Source: Solobacterium sp. (lineage in GTDB: Bacteria; Bacillota_I; Bacilli_A; Erysipelotrichales; Erysipelotrichaceae). From it: a DNA stretch of 47,841 nucleotides. Made by a program: the position numbers and the translations under genes. The number at the start of each line of letters is the position of its first letter. The first letter of the stretch is position 1. The stretch is from positions 1 through 47,841 of the forward strand of contig JAFUCL010000101.1 in NCBI GenBank assembly GCA_017459725.1. The letters run 5' to 3'. Positions 1 through 7,991 of this stretch are shown piece after piece. A model generated the notes under the pieces. The model had not been told where the DNA came from and did no database searches. It was given only the letters and a program-made list of their open reading frames with translations.

Positions 1-75
1 ATGACAAGTCATCAACAGTATACGCTCCATAGTATGGATAATCTGTGTAGAGATCGATATCAATCATACTCTTAG
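1..75 (+). CDS. possible 3' tail of a gene entering from the left (partial)
   Basis: Frame 1 is open from the first base to a TAG at 73-75, giving 24 residues ending DRYQSYS. A plus-strand terminator hairpin follows at 117-139, as expected if a gene entering from the left ends here. The ATG at base 1 may just be an internal Met codon. I do not recognise the tail. It could also be chance, as 24 codons is short. Confidence 0.25.
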   Translation: MTSHQQYTLHSMDNLCRDRYQSYS

Positions 76-78
76 TAT

Positions 79-108
79 AAAATGAGCAGACACTTTCGCA
101 TCTGCTCA
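79..108 (-). terminator. hairpin terminator downstream of hsp20
   Basis: TGAGCAGA and TCTGCTCA form a perfect 8-bp stem around a 10-nt loop. Read on the minus strand it is followed by TTTT. It sits 40 nt past the hsp20 stop. The T tract is short, so efficiency is uncertain. Confidence 0.5.
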
Positions 109-116
109 AATTCAAC

Positions 117-139
117 GGTCACCGGAGGTGACCTTTTTT
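117..139 (+). terminator. rho-independent terminator
   Basis: GGTCACC-GGA-GGTGACC is a 7-bp perfect stem with a 3-nt loop followed by six T on the plus strand. It would end transcription coming from left of the window. Confidence 0.6.
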
Positions 140-147
140 ATTAGTGG

Positions 148-603
148 TTATTCAATTGCAATGGTCTTCTTTTCAGGCAGCTTCGGAACGTCCTTCTTAG
201 GCACTTCAAGCTTCAGAACACCGTCCTCATACTTAGCCTTGATATCCTCGGCCGTAATCTCATCACCGACATAGAAGGTTCTCTGCATAGCGCCTGCATA
301 TCTCTCCTGACGCACATACTTGCCTTCCTGGTCCTTTTCATCCTTGTTCAGACCTTTGGAAGCTGTAATGGTCAGATTGCCTTCATGCAGCTCAATCGTG
401 ATTTCATCCTTCTTGAATCCCGGCAGATTGATTTCAAGCTCGTAGTGGTCGTTGTGATCCCGTACATCTGTCAGCATTTCCCTGCCGGCATGCTTGCCGT
501 ACAGCTTGCGGTCAATGTCGCGGAAGCTCCTGTCAAATCCAAAGTCATCAAACCAGTCGTCAAACAGATTCTCTGTGAAAATTCTCGGTGTCAGCATAGT
601 CAT
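148..603 (-). CDS. small heat-shock protein, Hsp20/alpha-crystallin family
   Basis: A 151-residue ATP-independent holdase that binds unfolding proteins in the cytoplasm. The alpha-crystallin domain spans about residues 40-136. The diagnostic GVLKLEVPK (about 128-136) and the C-terminal IAIE, the I-x-I type anchor for oligomer assembly, are both visible. Length is normal for the family. The start ATG follows a strong AGGAGG (607-612, read on the minus strand). The gene stands alone. Its promoter lies inside a CIRCE element at 736-762, so repression by HrcA is expected. A hairpin at 622-642 lies just upstream of the ribosome site. Confidence 0.97.
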   Translation of the reverse strand: MTMLTPRIFTENLFDDWFDDFGFDRSFRDIDRKLYGKHAGREMLTDVRDHNDHYELEINLPGFKKDEITIELHEGNLTITASKGLNKDEKDQEGKYVRQERYAGAMQRTFYVGDEITAEDIKAKYEDGVLKLEVPKKDVPKLPEKKTIAIE

Positions 604-621
604 TTACCTCCTTTACTCTTT

Positions 622-642
622 TTCATTGTTCAACTCAATGAA
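622..642 (-). promoter_or_regulatory. 5' UTR hairpin next to hsp20 ribosome site
   Basis: TTCATTG-N7-CAATGAA is a perfect 7-bp stem 9 nt upstream of the AGGAGG of hsp20. An alternative 5-bp pairing, GTTCA with TGAAC, overlaps it. The AU-rich stem could be temperature sensitive, but it does not itself mask the ribosome site. Confidence 0.4.
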
Positions 643-719
643 CTATGTTTCTGAGCAAGGGAATGGAGGGTTTGGATTCTATGAGTTCCAGAATCTTCTC
701 TGTTTCCTTGTACACTTAT

Positions 720-748
720 GGTATAGTTCCAATATTTAGCACTGTCAA
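720..748 (-). promoter_or_regulatory. hsp20 promoter
   Basis: On the minus strand TTGACA (743-748) and TATACC (720-725) are separated by exactly 17 bp. The -35 box lies within the CIRCE element. Predicted 5' UTR is about 110 nt. Confidence 0.75.
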
Positions 749-762
749 TAGGTAAGTGCTAA
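736..762. promoter_or_regulatory. CIRCE element, HrcA operator
   Basis: TTAGCACT-N11-AGTGCTAA matches the CIRCE consensus TTAGCACTC-N9-GAGTGCTAA in 8 of 9 positions per arm, with the same 27-bp length. It covers the hsp20 -35 box, so HrcA binding would block RNA polymerase. No hrcA gene is in the window. Confidence 0.85.
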
Positions 763-767
763 AATGT

Positions 768-2333
768 TTAATCTTTTTTCAGTGCGGCAATCTGCGGGTA
801 TTCGCGGACGGTGCGGATGATGGCTTCGGCATCGCGCAGACGCACACCTTCACGCAGACCGAAACCGGAATTGTCAAAGACCATGGTATACGGTTCTTCG
901 GGTGTATAGGGTTTCCAGTCCAGTTCCTCTTTATATACGGAACGGTAGTCGGCACGGCGCGAGGCTATGAAAGAAGGATTGTTTACATTCGGATCACCGT
1001 ACGTCATGAACGATGCATAGCTGTCCCGCAGTGTTCTTGCCATGACATCCGGGGTCAGAGCAGCATTTCCCCACGCAGCGTTTTCCGCCGACCCGTGCAG
1101 AGCACGCCTGCCGGTATCGTCCTTCAGGTAGAAATCATAGTAATACATATACGCTGTGGAAAGACGTGCGAATACCTCTGCGGTTGCCAGAGCGCCTTTG
1201 CGCATGCCCAGATCTCCGTTGAGGTCTGCCAGGGCCGCGATGAAGTCTCCGTTGTGGCTTTCCGTATATGTTTCAAGAAGGGTATCGCGGAAGGTGCCTC
1301 CTCTCGAAGCATCCAGCTTGTCATAGTACCGTACGGTAAGATCGTTCAGGATATCATCGGGTGAACCGCGGAAATCAAAGCGGGCATCACAGTCACCGCT
1401 GGTGGTGCCGGTCAGCAGTTTGACGTGTTCTGCAGTGCGGCAGAGCTGCGCAAAATAATCCGGTGCGATTACGGTGCCGTCAGCGACTGTGCAGAACGGC
1501 GGACAGAGTGTTCCCGGGAAATCACCATCGGGTATGCCGGCGGGCATAAGGCGCATCATACTGGCCTGTATTTCAAGGAGTTCACGGGCAGGTATCTTCA
1601 GGGCTTCACGGATTGTGGTTATGCCGGTGATGCGGCGGAAGACACGTGCGTACTGTCTGCTTTCTTCCAGGCTCATCAGCATGCTTGAGTCAATGGCGGC
1701 GCAGCTGCGGGGAAGTGCCTTGTGGAAGAGACCTTCCGCTTCCGGCATCAGCAGCATCGAACAGGTGACCGTGGCACCATAGGAATGTCCGGAGATTGTC
1801 ACGTTGCCGGGATCACCGCCGAATGCGGAGATGTACTTCCTGATCCAGTTCAGAGCCAGGGCAAAATCAGTCTTGGTGAGGTTGCAGGAAGCGTCATATT
1901 CGGAACCGTATTCATCCCGGTCATCAAACTCACTGAGATTCAGACTGGAAAGCAGACCTACACGGCAGTTGCATACAACCACCAGTATTTCGGGATGTTC
2001 CTGCAGGAAGCGGTGCGGTCTGATTGACCGGCCCCGGGAATGCACGCCTCCGCCTACAGGTGTATATGCGAGCACGGCCCGCGGCCCTTCGTATGCAGGG
2101 TTCAGGTAAATGTTCAGGAACAGTTCGTCTTCACTCTGCAGGGCGGCATCTCCGGTGGGCTGCACGGGATCAACGGACGGTCCGACGGCACTGATCATGC
2201 CTCTGTGAAATGATTCTGTTGCTTTCTGCCAGCGCGGTGTATCGGCGTAGCAGATGCCCCGGAAGGCTGCGATTCCTTCTTCCAGACGGCCGGTAACCGT
2301 ACCGAAGGCAGTGCTGATTTCAATTGTGTTCAT
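768..2333 (-). CDS. type B carboxylesterase
   Basis: A 521-residue alpha/beta-hydrolase of the COesterase family, which hydrolyses carboxylic esters. Family landmarks: FRGICYA near 25, SEDELFLNIYL near 68, GGDPGNVTISGHSYG with nucleophile Ser184, and a likely catalytic His in ALHGSAEN near 415. The elbow GHSYG differs from the usual GESAG. No signal peptide is seen, so it is probably cytoplasmic. The ATG follows AGAGGA. It is divergent from livJ. There is no clear terminator before the hsp20 promoter, so readthrough is possible. The substrate cannot be told from sequence. Confidence 0.9.
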   Translation of the reverse strand: MNTIEISTAFGTVTGRLEEGIAAFRGICYADTPRWQKATESFHRGMISAVGPSVDPVQPTGDAALQSEDELFLNIYLNPAYEGPRAVLAYTPVGGGVHSRGRSIRPHRFLQEHPEILVVVCNCRVGLLSSLNLSEFDDRDEYGSEYDASCNLTKTDFALALNWIRKYISAFGGDPGNVTISGHSYGATVTCSMLLMPEAEGLFHKALPRSCAAIDSSMLMSLEESRQYARVFRRITGITTIREALKIPARELLEIQASMMRLMPAGIPDGDFPGTLCPPFCTVADGTVIAPDYFAQLCRTAEHVKLLTGTTSGDCDARFDFRGSPDDILNDLTVRYYDKLDASRGGTFRDTLLETYTESHNGDFIAALADLNGDLGMRKGALATAEVFARLSTAYMYYYDFYLKDDTGRRALHGSAENAAWGNAALTPDVMARTLRDSYASFMTYGDPNVNNPSFIASRRADYRSVYKEELDWKPYTPEEPYTMVFDNSGFGLREGVRLRDAEAIIRTVREYPQIAALKKD

Positions 2334-2348
2334 AAGCGAGTCCTCTTA

Positions 2349-2368
2349 TATATACCAAGTATATACCA
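2349..2368. repeat. tandem TATATACCA repeat in the esterase leader
   Basis: TATATACCA occurs at 2349-2357 and again at 2360-2368, an 11-bp period, about one helical turn. It lies just upstream of the esterase ribosome site and may be a regulator binding site or overlapping promoter elements. Confidence 0.4.
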
Positions 2369-2405
2369 TCACAGCCGTCCGCAGACGTACTGCATAATAT
2401 GTATA

Positions 2406-2419
2406 TGAAAACAGTTTCA
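2406..2419. promoter_or_regulatory. small palindrome upstream of liv promoter
   Basis: TGAAA-ACAG-TTTCA is a perfect 5-4-5 inverted repeat 27 bp upstream of the liv -35 box. It is a candidate operator. I do not recognise the regulator. Confidence 0.3.
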
Positions 2420-2445
2420 AAGAAATGAAAAATAACGCAGAACTG

Positions 2446-2473
2446 TTGCAAGATGTAATGAAAGTACTATAAT
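2446..2473 (+). promoter_or_regulatory. liv operon promoter
   Basis: TTGCAA (2446-2451) and TATAAT (2468-2473) with 16-bp spacing, about 33 nt before the livJ ATG and its GGGGGA ribosome site. Confidence 0.75.
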
Positions 2474-2512
2474 AAGTACATCTTCTTTAATTGAAAGAAT
2501 GGGGGAAAAGAT

Positions 2513-3718
2513 ATGAAATTCAATTCTTTGGTGAAGGGAGGACTTGCGGCTGCCATGGCTTTCAGCATGATGGCATGCGGCGGCGGTTCTTCTTCAGCGT
2601 CTTCTTCTGCACCGGTTGAAGCGGCAGACGGTTCTGTCGTGATCAAGATCGGCGGATCCGGACCGACCACCGGCGGCGCTGCCCAGTACGGACAGGCTGT
2701 TGAGAATGCCTTTAAGCTCGCCTGCGATGAGGTTAACGCGTCCGACTCCAAGATTAAGTTTGATTACAGATTTGAGGATGACCAGCATGATCCCGAAAAA
2801 GCAGCTTCCGCTTACGGTGTGCTGAAGGACTGGGGTATGCAGGTATCCATCGGTACGGTTACATCGGGGCCGGGCCAGAATGTGTCTCCTCTTTATAAAG
2901 AGGACCATATCTTTGCGCTGACACCGTCCGCAAGTTCACTTGCTGTTATCTATGAAGACAGTGCCAATATGACCAATGCCTTCGGCACCGTATTCCAGAT
3001 GTGCTTCACCGATCCGAACCAGGGAATCGTTTCCGCGGATTACATTTCCAAGCATCCGGATCTCGGCACCAAGGTCGGTATTATCTGGAAGAGTGATGAC
3101 AACTATTCAACCGGTGTGCATGAGACATTCACGGCTGAAGCTGCCAAGATCGGTCTTGATATTGTCTTCGATGCAACATTTACAAACGATACAGCCAATG
3201 ACTTCTCTGTTCAGCTGACCCAGGCTAAGGATGCCGGTGCTGATCTGCTGTATATGCCGATGTACTATGATCCGGCTTCCCTGATTCTCGGTCAGGCCAA
3301 TGCGATGGGTTATGCGCCTACCTTCTTCGGTATTGACGGTATGGACGGTATTCTGTCACTTGAGAACTTTGACAAGAGTCTGGCAGAAGGCGTTTATCTG
3401 CTGTATCCTGCCAACACAAACGATGAAAGAACAGCTGCGTTCTTCAAGAATTATCAGGATAAGTACGGTGATGTTCCGAACCAGTTTGCGGTTGATGCAT
3501 ATGACTGTGTCTATGCCATCAGACAGGCTCTCGAGAATGCCAATGCGGAAAGCTCCATGTCCGCATCCGAACTCTGTGATCTGATGATCAGTCAGTTCAC
3601 TTCCATGACCTATGACGGTATTACCGGTAAGAGTATTACCTGGAATGCGAACGGTGAAGTTTCCAAGACACCGCTTGCCGTCAAGATTGTGGACGGCGCA
3701 TACGCTGCAGCTGAGTAA
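2513..3718 (+). CDS. livJ: branched-chain amino acid ABC transporter, substrate-binding lipoprotein
   Basis: A 401-residue type I periplasmic-binding-fold protein that captures Leu/Ile/Val (or a related amide) outside the cell and delivers it to LivHM. The N-terminus has a signal peptide ending at lipobox SMMAC with lipidated Cys22, then a Gly/Ser-rich linker. The body has KIGGSGPTTGGAAQYG and later IDGMDG, typical of the Leu-Ile-Val-binding family. It is the first gene of a six-gene operon. A hairpin after its stop probably keeps its level above that of the membrane parts. Ligand specificity beyond the family is not certain. Confidence 0.95.
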   Translation: MKFNSLVKGGLAAAMAFSMMACGGGSSSASSSAPVEAADGSVVIKIGGSGPTTGGAAQYGQAVENAFKLACDEVNASDSKIKFDYRFEDDQHDPEKAASAYGVLKDWGMQVSIGTVTSGPGQNVSPLYKEDHIFALTPSASSLAVIYEDSANMTNAFGTVFQMCFTDPNQGIVSADYISKHPDLGTKVGIIWKSDDNYSTGVHETFTAEAAKIGLDIVFDATFTNDTANDFSVQLTQAKDAGADLLYMPMYYDPASLILGQANAMGYAPTFFGIDGMDGILSLENFDKSLAEGVYLLYPANTNDERTAAFFKNYQDKYGDVPNQFAVDAYDCVYAIRQALENANAESSMSASELCDLMISQFTSMTYDGITGKSITWNANGEVSKTPLAVKIVDGAYAAAE

Positions 3719-3732
3719 CAATACTGATTAAG

Positions 3733-3777
3733 AGGTTGCCGGCGGAGTTTTCCGACGGCAGCCTTATTCTGTTTTTT
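3733..3777 (+). terminator. intercistronic hairpin / partial terminator after livJ
   Basis: AGGTTGCCG pairs with CGGCAGCCT over 9 bp (one G-U), with an inner CGGA/TCCG stem, followed by a U-rich TATTCTGTTTTTT. It probably gives differential expression of livJ over livH. Confidence 0.65.
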
Positions 3778-3795
3778 AGGGGAGGAATCGAAGAT

Positions 3796-4677
3796 ATGGC
3801 TTTATTGTCTTACCTGATCAGCGGCCTGGGCCTGGGGAGTGTATATGCGATTATCGCACTCGGGTATACGATGGTCTACGGCATTGCGAAGATGCTGAAT
3901 TTTGCGCATGGTGATGTCATCATGATCGGCGCATATGCAGCTTTTTTTGCGATGACCCGGTTCGGTCTGCCGGTTCTTCTCAGCGTGCTGCTGTCCATGG
4001 TTGTGTGCACGGTGCTCGGTGTTGTGATTGAGCGTTTGGCATACAAACCGCTGCGGCAGGCAAGCAATCTGTCCGTGCTGATTACGGCAATCGGTGTCAG
4101 TTATCTGCTGCAGAACGGTGCGCAGCTGCTGTGGTCATCTTCCACCAAAGTATTTCCGTCTATCCTGGCCGGAGGTTCCCTGCAGCTGTTCGGCGGAAAG
4201 CTGAGTGTTTCCTGGCTGTCGATTCTGACAATTCTGGTGTGCATTGCGGTTATGGTCTGTCTGACACTGTTTGTCAATAAAACCCTGACCGGCAAGGCGA
4301 TGCGTGCATGTGCGGAGGACAAGGGTGCAGCACTGCTGATGGGTATCAATGTGGACCGCATCATTTCCATTACATTTGCGATCGGTTCGGGTCTGGCGGC
4401 GATTGCGGCAGTTCTCTTCTGTGCAGCATATCCCTCGGTGTATCCGACACTGGGATCCATGCCCGGTATCAAAGCCTTTACGGCAGCGGTGTTCGGCGGC
4501 ATCGGTTCCATTCCGGGTGCTTTCCTGGGCGGACTTCTGCTCGGTATCATTGAGACTCTGGCCAAGGCATATATTTCCACACAGCTGGCAGATGCGATTG
4601 TGTTTGCCGTGCTGATTATTGTTCTGCTGATTAAGCCGTCGGGACTTCTCGGCCGTAAGATCAGCGAGAAAGTCTGA
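3796..4677 (+). CDS. livH: branched-chain amino acid ABC transporter permease LivH
   Basis: A 293-residue inner-membrane permease, all hydrophobic segments, with the family signature LNFAHGDVIMIGAYAA (about 33-48) and GSIPGAFLGGLLLG near the C-terminus. I start it at ATG 3796, which follows GGGGAGGAA. The open frame reaches back to 3736, but the extra residues lie over the upstream hairpin and look non-coding. It forms the channel with LivM and is energised by LivG and LivF. Confidence 0.96.
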   Translation: MALLSYLISGLGLGSVYAIIALGYTMVYGIAKMLNFAHGDVIMIGAYAAFFAMTRFGLPVLLSVLLSMVVCTVLGVVIERLAYKPLRQASNLSVLITAIGVSYLLQNGAQLLWSSSTKVFPSILAGGSLQLFGGKLSVSWLSILTILVCIAVMVCLTLFVNKTLTGKAMRACAEDKGAALLMGINVDRIISITFAIGSGLAAIAAVLFCAAYPSVYPTLGSMPGIKAFTAAVFGGIGSIPGAFLGGLLLGIIETLAKAYISTQLADAIVFAVLIIVLLIKPSGLLGRKISEKV

Positions 4678-4688
4678 GGTGTGACGGT

Positions 4689-5753
4689 ATGGGAAATCTG
4701 TTTAAGAAAATGTTCAGCCGGGAAAACCGGGGCCGTACAGCCTCTTATCTGATTATCATCATTGCGTATATCGTGCTGGAGATCATGCGTCTGAGCGGAA
4801 ATATGACGAATCTGCTGAGCAGTCTGCTGGTGCCGGTGTGCTGCTATATTACGGCAGCGATTGCACTGAACCTGAATGTCGGTTTCTCCGGTGAGCTGAA
4901 TCTCGGCCAGGGCGGCTTCATGGGTGTCGGTGCCTTCACGGCGGTTGTGGTTTCCGGTTCGCTTGCCGGTGTGATTCCCAATCCGGTGATCAGGCTGATC
5001 CTTGCGATGATTGCCGGTGCCGTGCTTGCGGGTGCGGTCGGCTGGCTGATCGGCATTCCGGTATTGAAACTGCAGGGCGACTATCTGGCCATTGTAACGC
5101 TGGCGTTCGGACAGATCATCAAGAGTCTGATTACCAACCTGTATGTAGGTCTGGATAAGAACGGCATGCATTTCAGCTTTGTGGACAATCATCTGAATCT
5201 GGCGGAAGGCGGCAAGGTGCTGATCAGCGGACCGATGGGCGCAACCGGCACGGAACGCATTGCGACCTTTACGGCAGGCGCTGTGCTGATCCTGATTGCG
5301 CTGACGATTGTATATAACCTGATCCGCAGCAGACACGGCAGAGCCATCATGGCAGCCCGTGACAACCGTATTGCGGCGGAGTCGGTCGGTATTCATATTG
5401 CGAATACAAAGATGCTGGCGGTTGTGATTTCTGCTGCGCTGGCAGGTGCGGCCGGTGCTTTGTTCGGTCTCAACAATGCATCATTGGCAGCGTCCAAGTT
5501 TGACTTCAATCTGTCGATCCTGATTCTTGTATATGTTGTGCTGGGAGGTCTCGGCAATCTGAACGGTACGATCATTGCGACAACGGTGCTGGTGCTTCTG
5601 CCGGAATTGCTGCGGTCGCTGCAGGATTACAGAATGCTGATCTATGCGGTGATTCTGATTGTGATCATGCTTGTTTCCAACAATGAGAAGATGAAGACCG
5701 GACTGGAACGTCTGCGCAGAAAAACCGGGAAGGGAGCTGACAGCCATGCGTGA
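4689..5753 (+). CDS. livM: branched-chain amino acid ABC transporter permease LivM
   Basis: A 354-residue membrane permease with LNLNVGFSGELNLGQGGFMGVGAF (about 58-81), which marks LivM, and the cytoplasmic coupling loop RAIMAARDNRIAAESVGI. It starts 11 nt after livH behind GAGGTG. The 3' end overlaps the livG start by 8 nt, so translation is likely coupled. It pairs with LivH. Confidence 0.96.
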   Translation: MGNLFKKMFSRENRGRTASYLIIIIAYIVLEIMRLSGNMTNLLSSLLVPVCCYITAAIALNLNVGFSGELNLGQGGFMGVGAFTAVVVSGSLAGVIPNPVIRLILAMIAGAVLAGAVGWLIGIPVLKLQGDYLAIVTLAFGQIIKSLITNLYVGLDKNGMHFSFVDNHLNLAEGGKVLISGPMGATGTERIATFTAGAVLILIALTIVYNLIRSRHGRAIMAARDNRIAAESVGIHIANTKMLAVVISAALAGAAGALFGLNNASLAASKFDFNLSILILVYVVLGGLGNLNGTIIATTVLVLLPELLRSLQDYRMLIYAVILIVIMLVSNNEKMKTGLERLRRKTGKGADSHA

Positions 5754-6534
5754 AGAAATGAAGACTGACAACAGGATCCCGGTGCTTGAGGCAGAGGATC
5801 TCGGTATTGATTTCGGCGGTCTGACGGCCGTGAATAACCTTTCACTGAAGATTTACGACAATGAGATTGTCGGTCTGATCGGTCCCAACGGCGCCGGCAA
5901 GACGACGGTATTCAACCTGCTGACCAAGGTATATGAACCGACCAGAGGCACCATTAAGCTGTGCGGACAGGACATCGGCAAGATGACAACCGTGGAAGTA
6001 AACAAGGCGGGCATTGCCCGTACTTTCCAGAATATCCGTCTGTTCATGAATCTGAGCGTGCTCGACAACGTTATCACCGGCATGCACAATACCGTGGTAT
6101 ACGGTCTTACAGACAGTCTGTTCCGGACGAAGAAGTTCCGGGAGAGTGAAAAGCTTGCGGAAGAAAAAGCAAGGGAGATTCTGCGTATCTTCGAACTGGA
6201 GGATAAGGCAGATGTGCCGGCGGGGAGTCTTCCGTACGGTGAACAGAGACGTCTGGAAATTGCCAGAGCCCTGGCTACGGAACCGAAGCTGCTTCTGCTG
6301 GATGAACCGGCAGCCGGTATGAATCCGCAGGAAACGGAAGAGCTTATGAAGACCATACGCTTCATCAAGGAACACTTCGGTATAGCGATTCTGCTGATCG
6401 AGCATGATATGAAGCTTGTTATGGGAATCTGCGAACGGATTACGGTGCTGAACTACGGTGCGATGCTGGCAAGCGGCACACCGGCTGAGATCCAGGCGAA
6501 TCCGCAGGTCATCAAGGCCTATCTGGGAGAGTGA
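5746..6534 (+). CDS. livG: branched-chain amino acid ABC transporter ATPase LivG
   Basis: A 262-residue ABC ATPase. Walker A GPNGAGKT at 46-53, FQNIRLF Q-loop, signature LPYGEQRRLEIARAL, Walker B LLLLDEP followed by AAGMNP, and switch His in LLIEHDM. The unusual signature (YGEQRR rather than SGGQ) is normal for LivG. The ATG at 5746 overlaps livM, behind AGGGAG. ATG 5758 is an alternative start. Confidence 0.96.
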   Translation: MREEMKTDNRIPVLEAEDLGIDFGGLTAVNNLSLKIYDNEIVGLIGPNGAGKTTVFNLLTKVYEPTRGTIKLCGQDIGKMTTVEVNKAGIARTFQNIRLFMNLSVLDNVITGMHNTVVYGLTDSLFRTKKFRESEKLAEEKAREILRIFELEDKADVPAGSLPYGEQRRLEIARALATEPKLLLLDEPAAGMNPQETEELMKTIRFIKEHFGIAILLIEHDMKLVMGICERITVLNYGAMLASGTPAEIQANPQVIKAYLGE

Positions 6535-6538
6535 CGAT

Positions 6539-7243
6539 ATGCTGAAGATAGAGAATCTGGTCGTCCGCTACGGGATGATCGAGGCCATCAAGGGAATCTC
6601 ATTCGAGGTCAATGACGGTGAGATTGTTACGCTGATCGGCGCTAACGGTGCCGGCAAGACAACAACCATGCATGCAATCTCCGGACTGGTGAAACCGGCC
6701 GCTGGATCAATCATGCTGGACGGTACGGATCTGATGAAGATTCCGGCGCATAAGATTGTTTCAGCAGGACTGGCGCAGGTGCCGGAAAGACGGCGTGTGT
6801 TTGCACAGGAAACGGTTGAGGAGAACCTGCAGCTCGGTGCCTATACCCGCAAGGATAAAGCAGGCATTGCCGAAGACATGGAACGTGTATTTGAAAGCTT
6901 CCCGCGTCTGCGTGAGAGAAGAACACAGCTGGCCGGTACACTGTCGGGCGGTGAGCAGCAGATGCTGGCGATGGGCAGGGCACTGATGGCTAAGCCGAAG
7001 ATCCTGTTAATGGATGAGCCTTCCATGGGTCTTTCACCGCTGCTGGTGCGTGAGATCTTCCATATCATCGAAGACATCAACCGTCAGGGCACAACCATCC
7101 TTCTGGTGGAACAGAACGCCAAGATGGCACTGGCTGTGGCTGACCGTGCATATGTTCTGGAAACTGGTAAAATAACATTGGAAGGAACCGGTTCTGAACT
7201 CGCCAATGATCCGCGTGTGCAGGCCGCTTATCTCGGAGGTTAA
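6539..7243 (+). CDS. livF: branched-chain amino acid ABC transporter ATPase LivF
   Basis: A 234-residue ABC ATPase. Walker A GANGAGKT at 34-41, LSGGEQQMLAMGRALM, Walker B LLMDEPSMGLSP, and LLVEQN as H-loop region with the Gln-Asn typical of LivF. The frame is open back to 6458 inside livG, but MLKIENLVV at 6539, 4 nt after the livG stop and behind GGGAGAG, matches the family start. It forms the ATPase pair with LivG. Confidence 0.96.
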   Translation: MLKIENLVVRYGMIEAIKGISFEVNDGEIVTLIGANGAGKTTTMHAISGLVKPAAGSIMLDGTDLMKIPAHKIVSAGLAQVPERRRVFAQETVEENLQLGAYTRKDKAGIAEDMERVFESFPRLRERRTQLAGTLSGGEQQMLAMGRALMAKPKILLMDEPSMGLSPLLVREIFHIIEDINRQGTTILLVEQNAKMALAVADRAYVLETGKITLEGTGSELANDPRVQAAYLGG

Positions 7244-7248
7244 TTCTT

Positions 7249-7908
7249 ATGTATGTAAAGGACTATATGACAGCCGATCCATACTGCATCAAACCGGATA
7301 CATCGGTTTCCAAAGCACTGGATATCATGGAACAGAATGACTTTCACAGACTGCCGGTTGTGGATGATGAGAATCATCTGATCGGTCTGGTTACGGAAGG
7401 GCTGATTTCGGAGAGCTCCGGATCCAGTACAACTTCACTTTCAATCTATGAACTCAATTATCTGCTTTCACGGACCAAGGTCTCCGAGATCATGATCCGG
7501 GAAGTCAGAACGATATCCTCTGAGGCACTGCTGGAAGAAGCTGCCGAAAAGATGACATCTGAACATATCAATGTTCTGCCGATCATTGATGACGACCGCA
7601 GGGTCATCGGAATCATTACGGAGAATGATATCTTCCAGGCCTTCATCGATCTGCTCGGATACCGTGCAGAGGGGACCCGTTTTGTCTTCAGTGTGACGGA
7701 TGACAGACCGGGACTGATGGAAAATGTCTGTGCGGCATTTGCCAAGGAAAACATCAATATTCTGAATCTCGGCGTATATCATAACAAGCGCGGCATCGAG
7801 GTTGTGGTGCTGGTGGCCGGCGATTGTGCGCATATGAAGGAAAAGCTCGAAGCTGAGGGCTGGAAGATTGCGGACGTACGCAGGCAGGAAGGCAGAAAAC
7901 CTCTGTAA
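7249..7908 (+). CDS. CBS-pair and ACT domain protein
   Basis: A 219-residue soluble protein. Two CBS domains occupy about residues 1-130 (MYVKDYMTADPYCI start, HRLPVVDDENHLIGLVTE, then INVLPIIDDDRRVIGIITENDIF). An ACT domain follows from about 145 (FSVTDDRPGLMENVCAAFAKENINIL). CBS pairs bind adenine nucleotides and ACT domains bind amino acids, so it may sense energy and branched-chain amino acid status. It is 5 nt after livF and is the last gene of the operon. It resembles AcuB-like proteins, but acetoin metabolism is not implied. Confidence 0.9.
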   Translation: MYVKDYMTADPYCIKPDTSVSKALDIMEQNDFHRLPVVDDENHLIGLVTEGLISESSGSSTTSLSIYELNYLLSRTKVSEIMIREVRTISSEALLEEAAEKMTSEHINVLPIIDDDRRVIGIITENDIFQAFIDLLGYRAEGTRFVFSVTDDRPGLMENVCAAFAKENINILNLGVYHNKRGIEVVVLVAGDCAHMKEKLEAEGWKIADVRRQEGRKPL

Positions 7909-7919
7909 GAGACAAACAA

Positions 7920-7947
7920 GTGGCCTGAAAACAGGTCACCTTTTCTT
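7920..7947 (+). terminator. terminator of the liv operon
   Basis: GTGGCCTG-AAAA-CAGGTCAC forms an 8-bp stem with one G-U pair and is followed by CTTTTCTTTG. Confidence 0.75.
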
Positions 7948-7991
7948 TGTTTGCGTGTATCATTAGTATAGTGACTAAGGAGAGTGCATGT

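Noticed and set aside
1..147. A second insertion-sequence end at the left edge matching the right edge
   Set aside because: By eye the two edges share no inverted or direct repeat, so a matching element is not supported.
4101..5396. A 431-codon open frame opposite livH/livM
   Set aside because: His/Gln/Arg-rich shadow translation without ribosome site; both plus-strand genes are clear.
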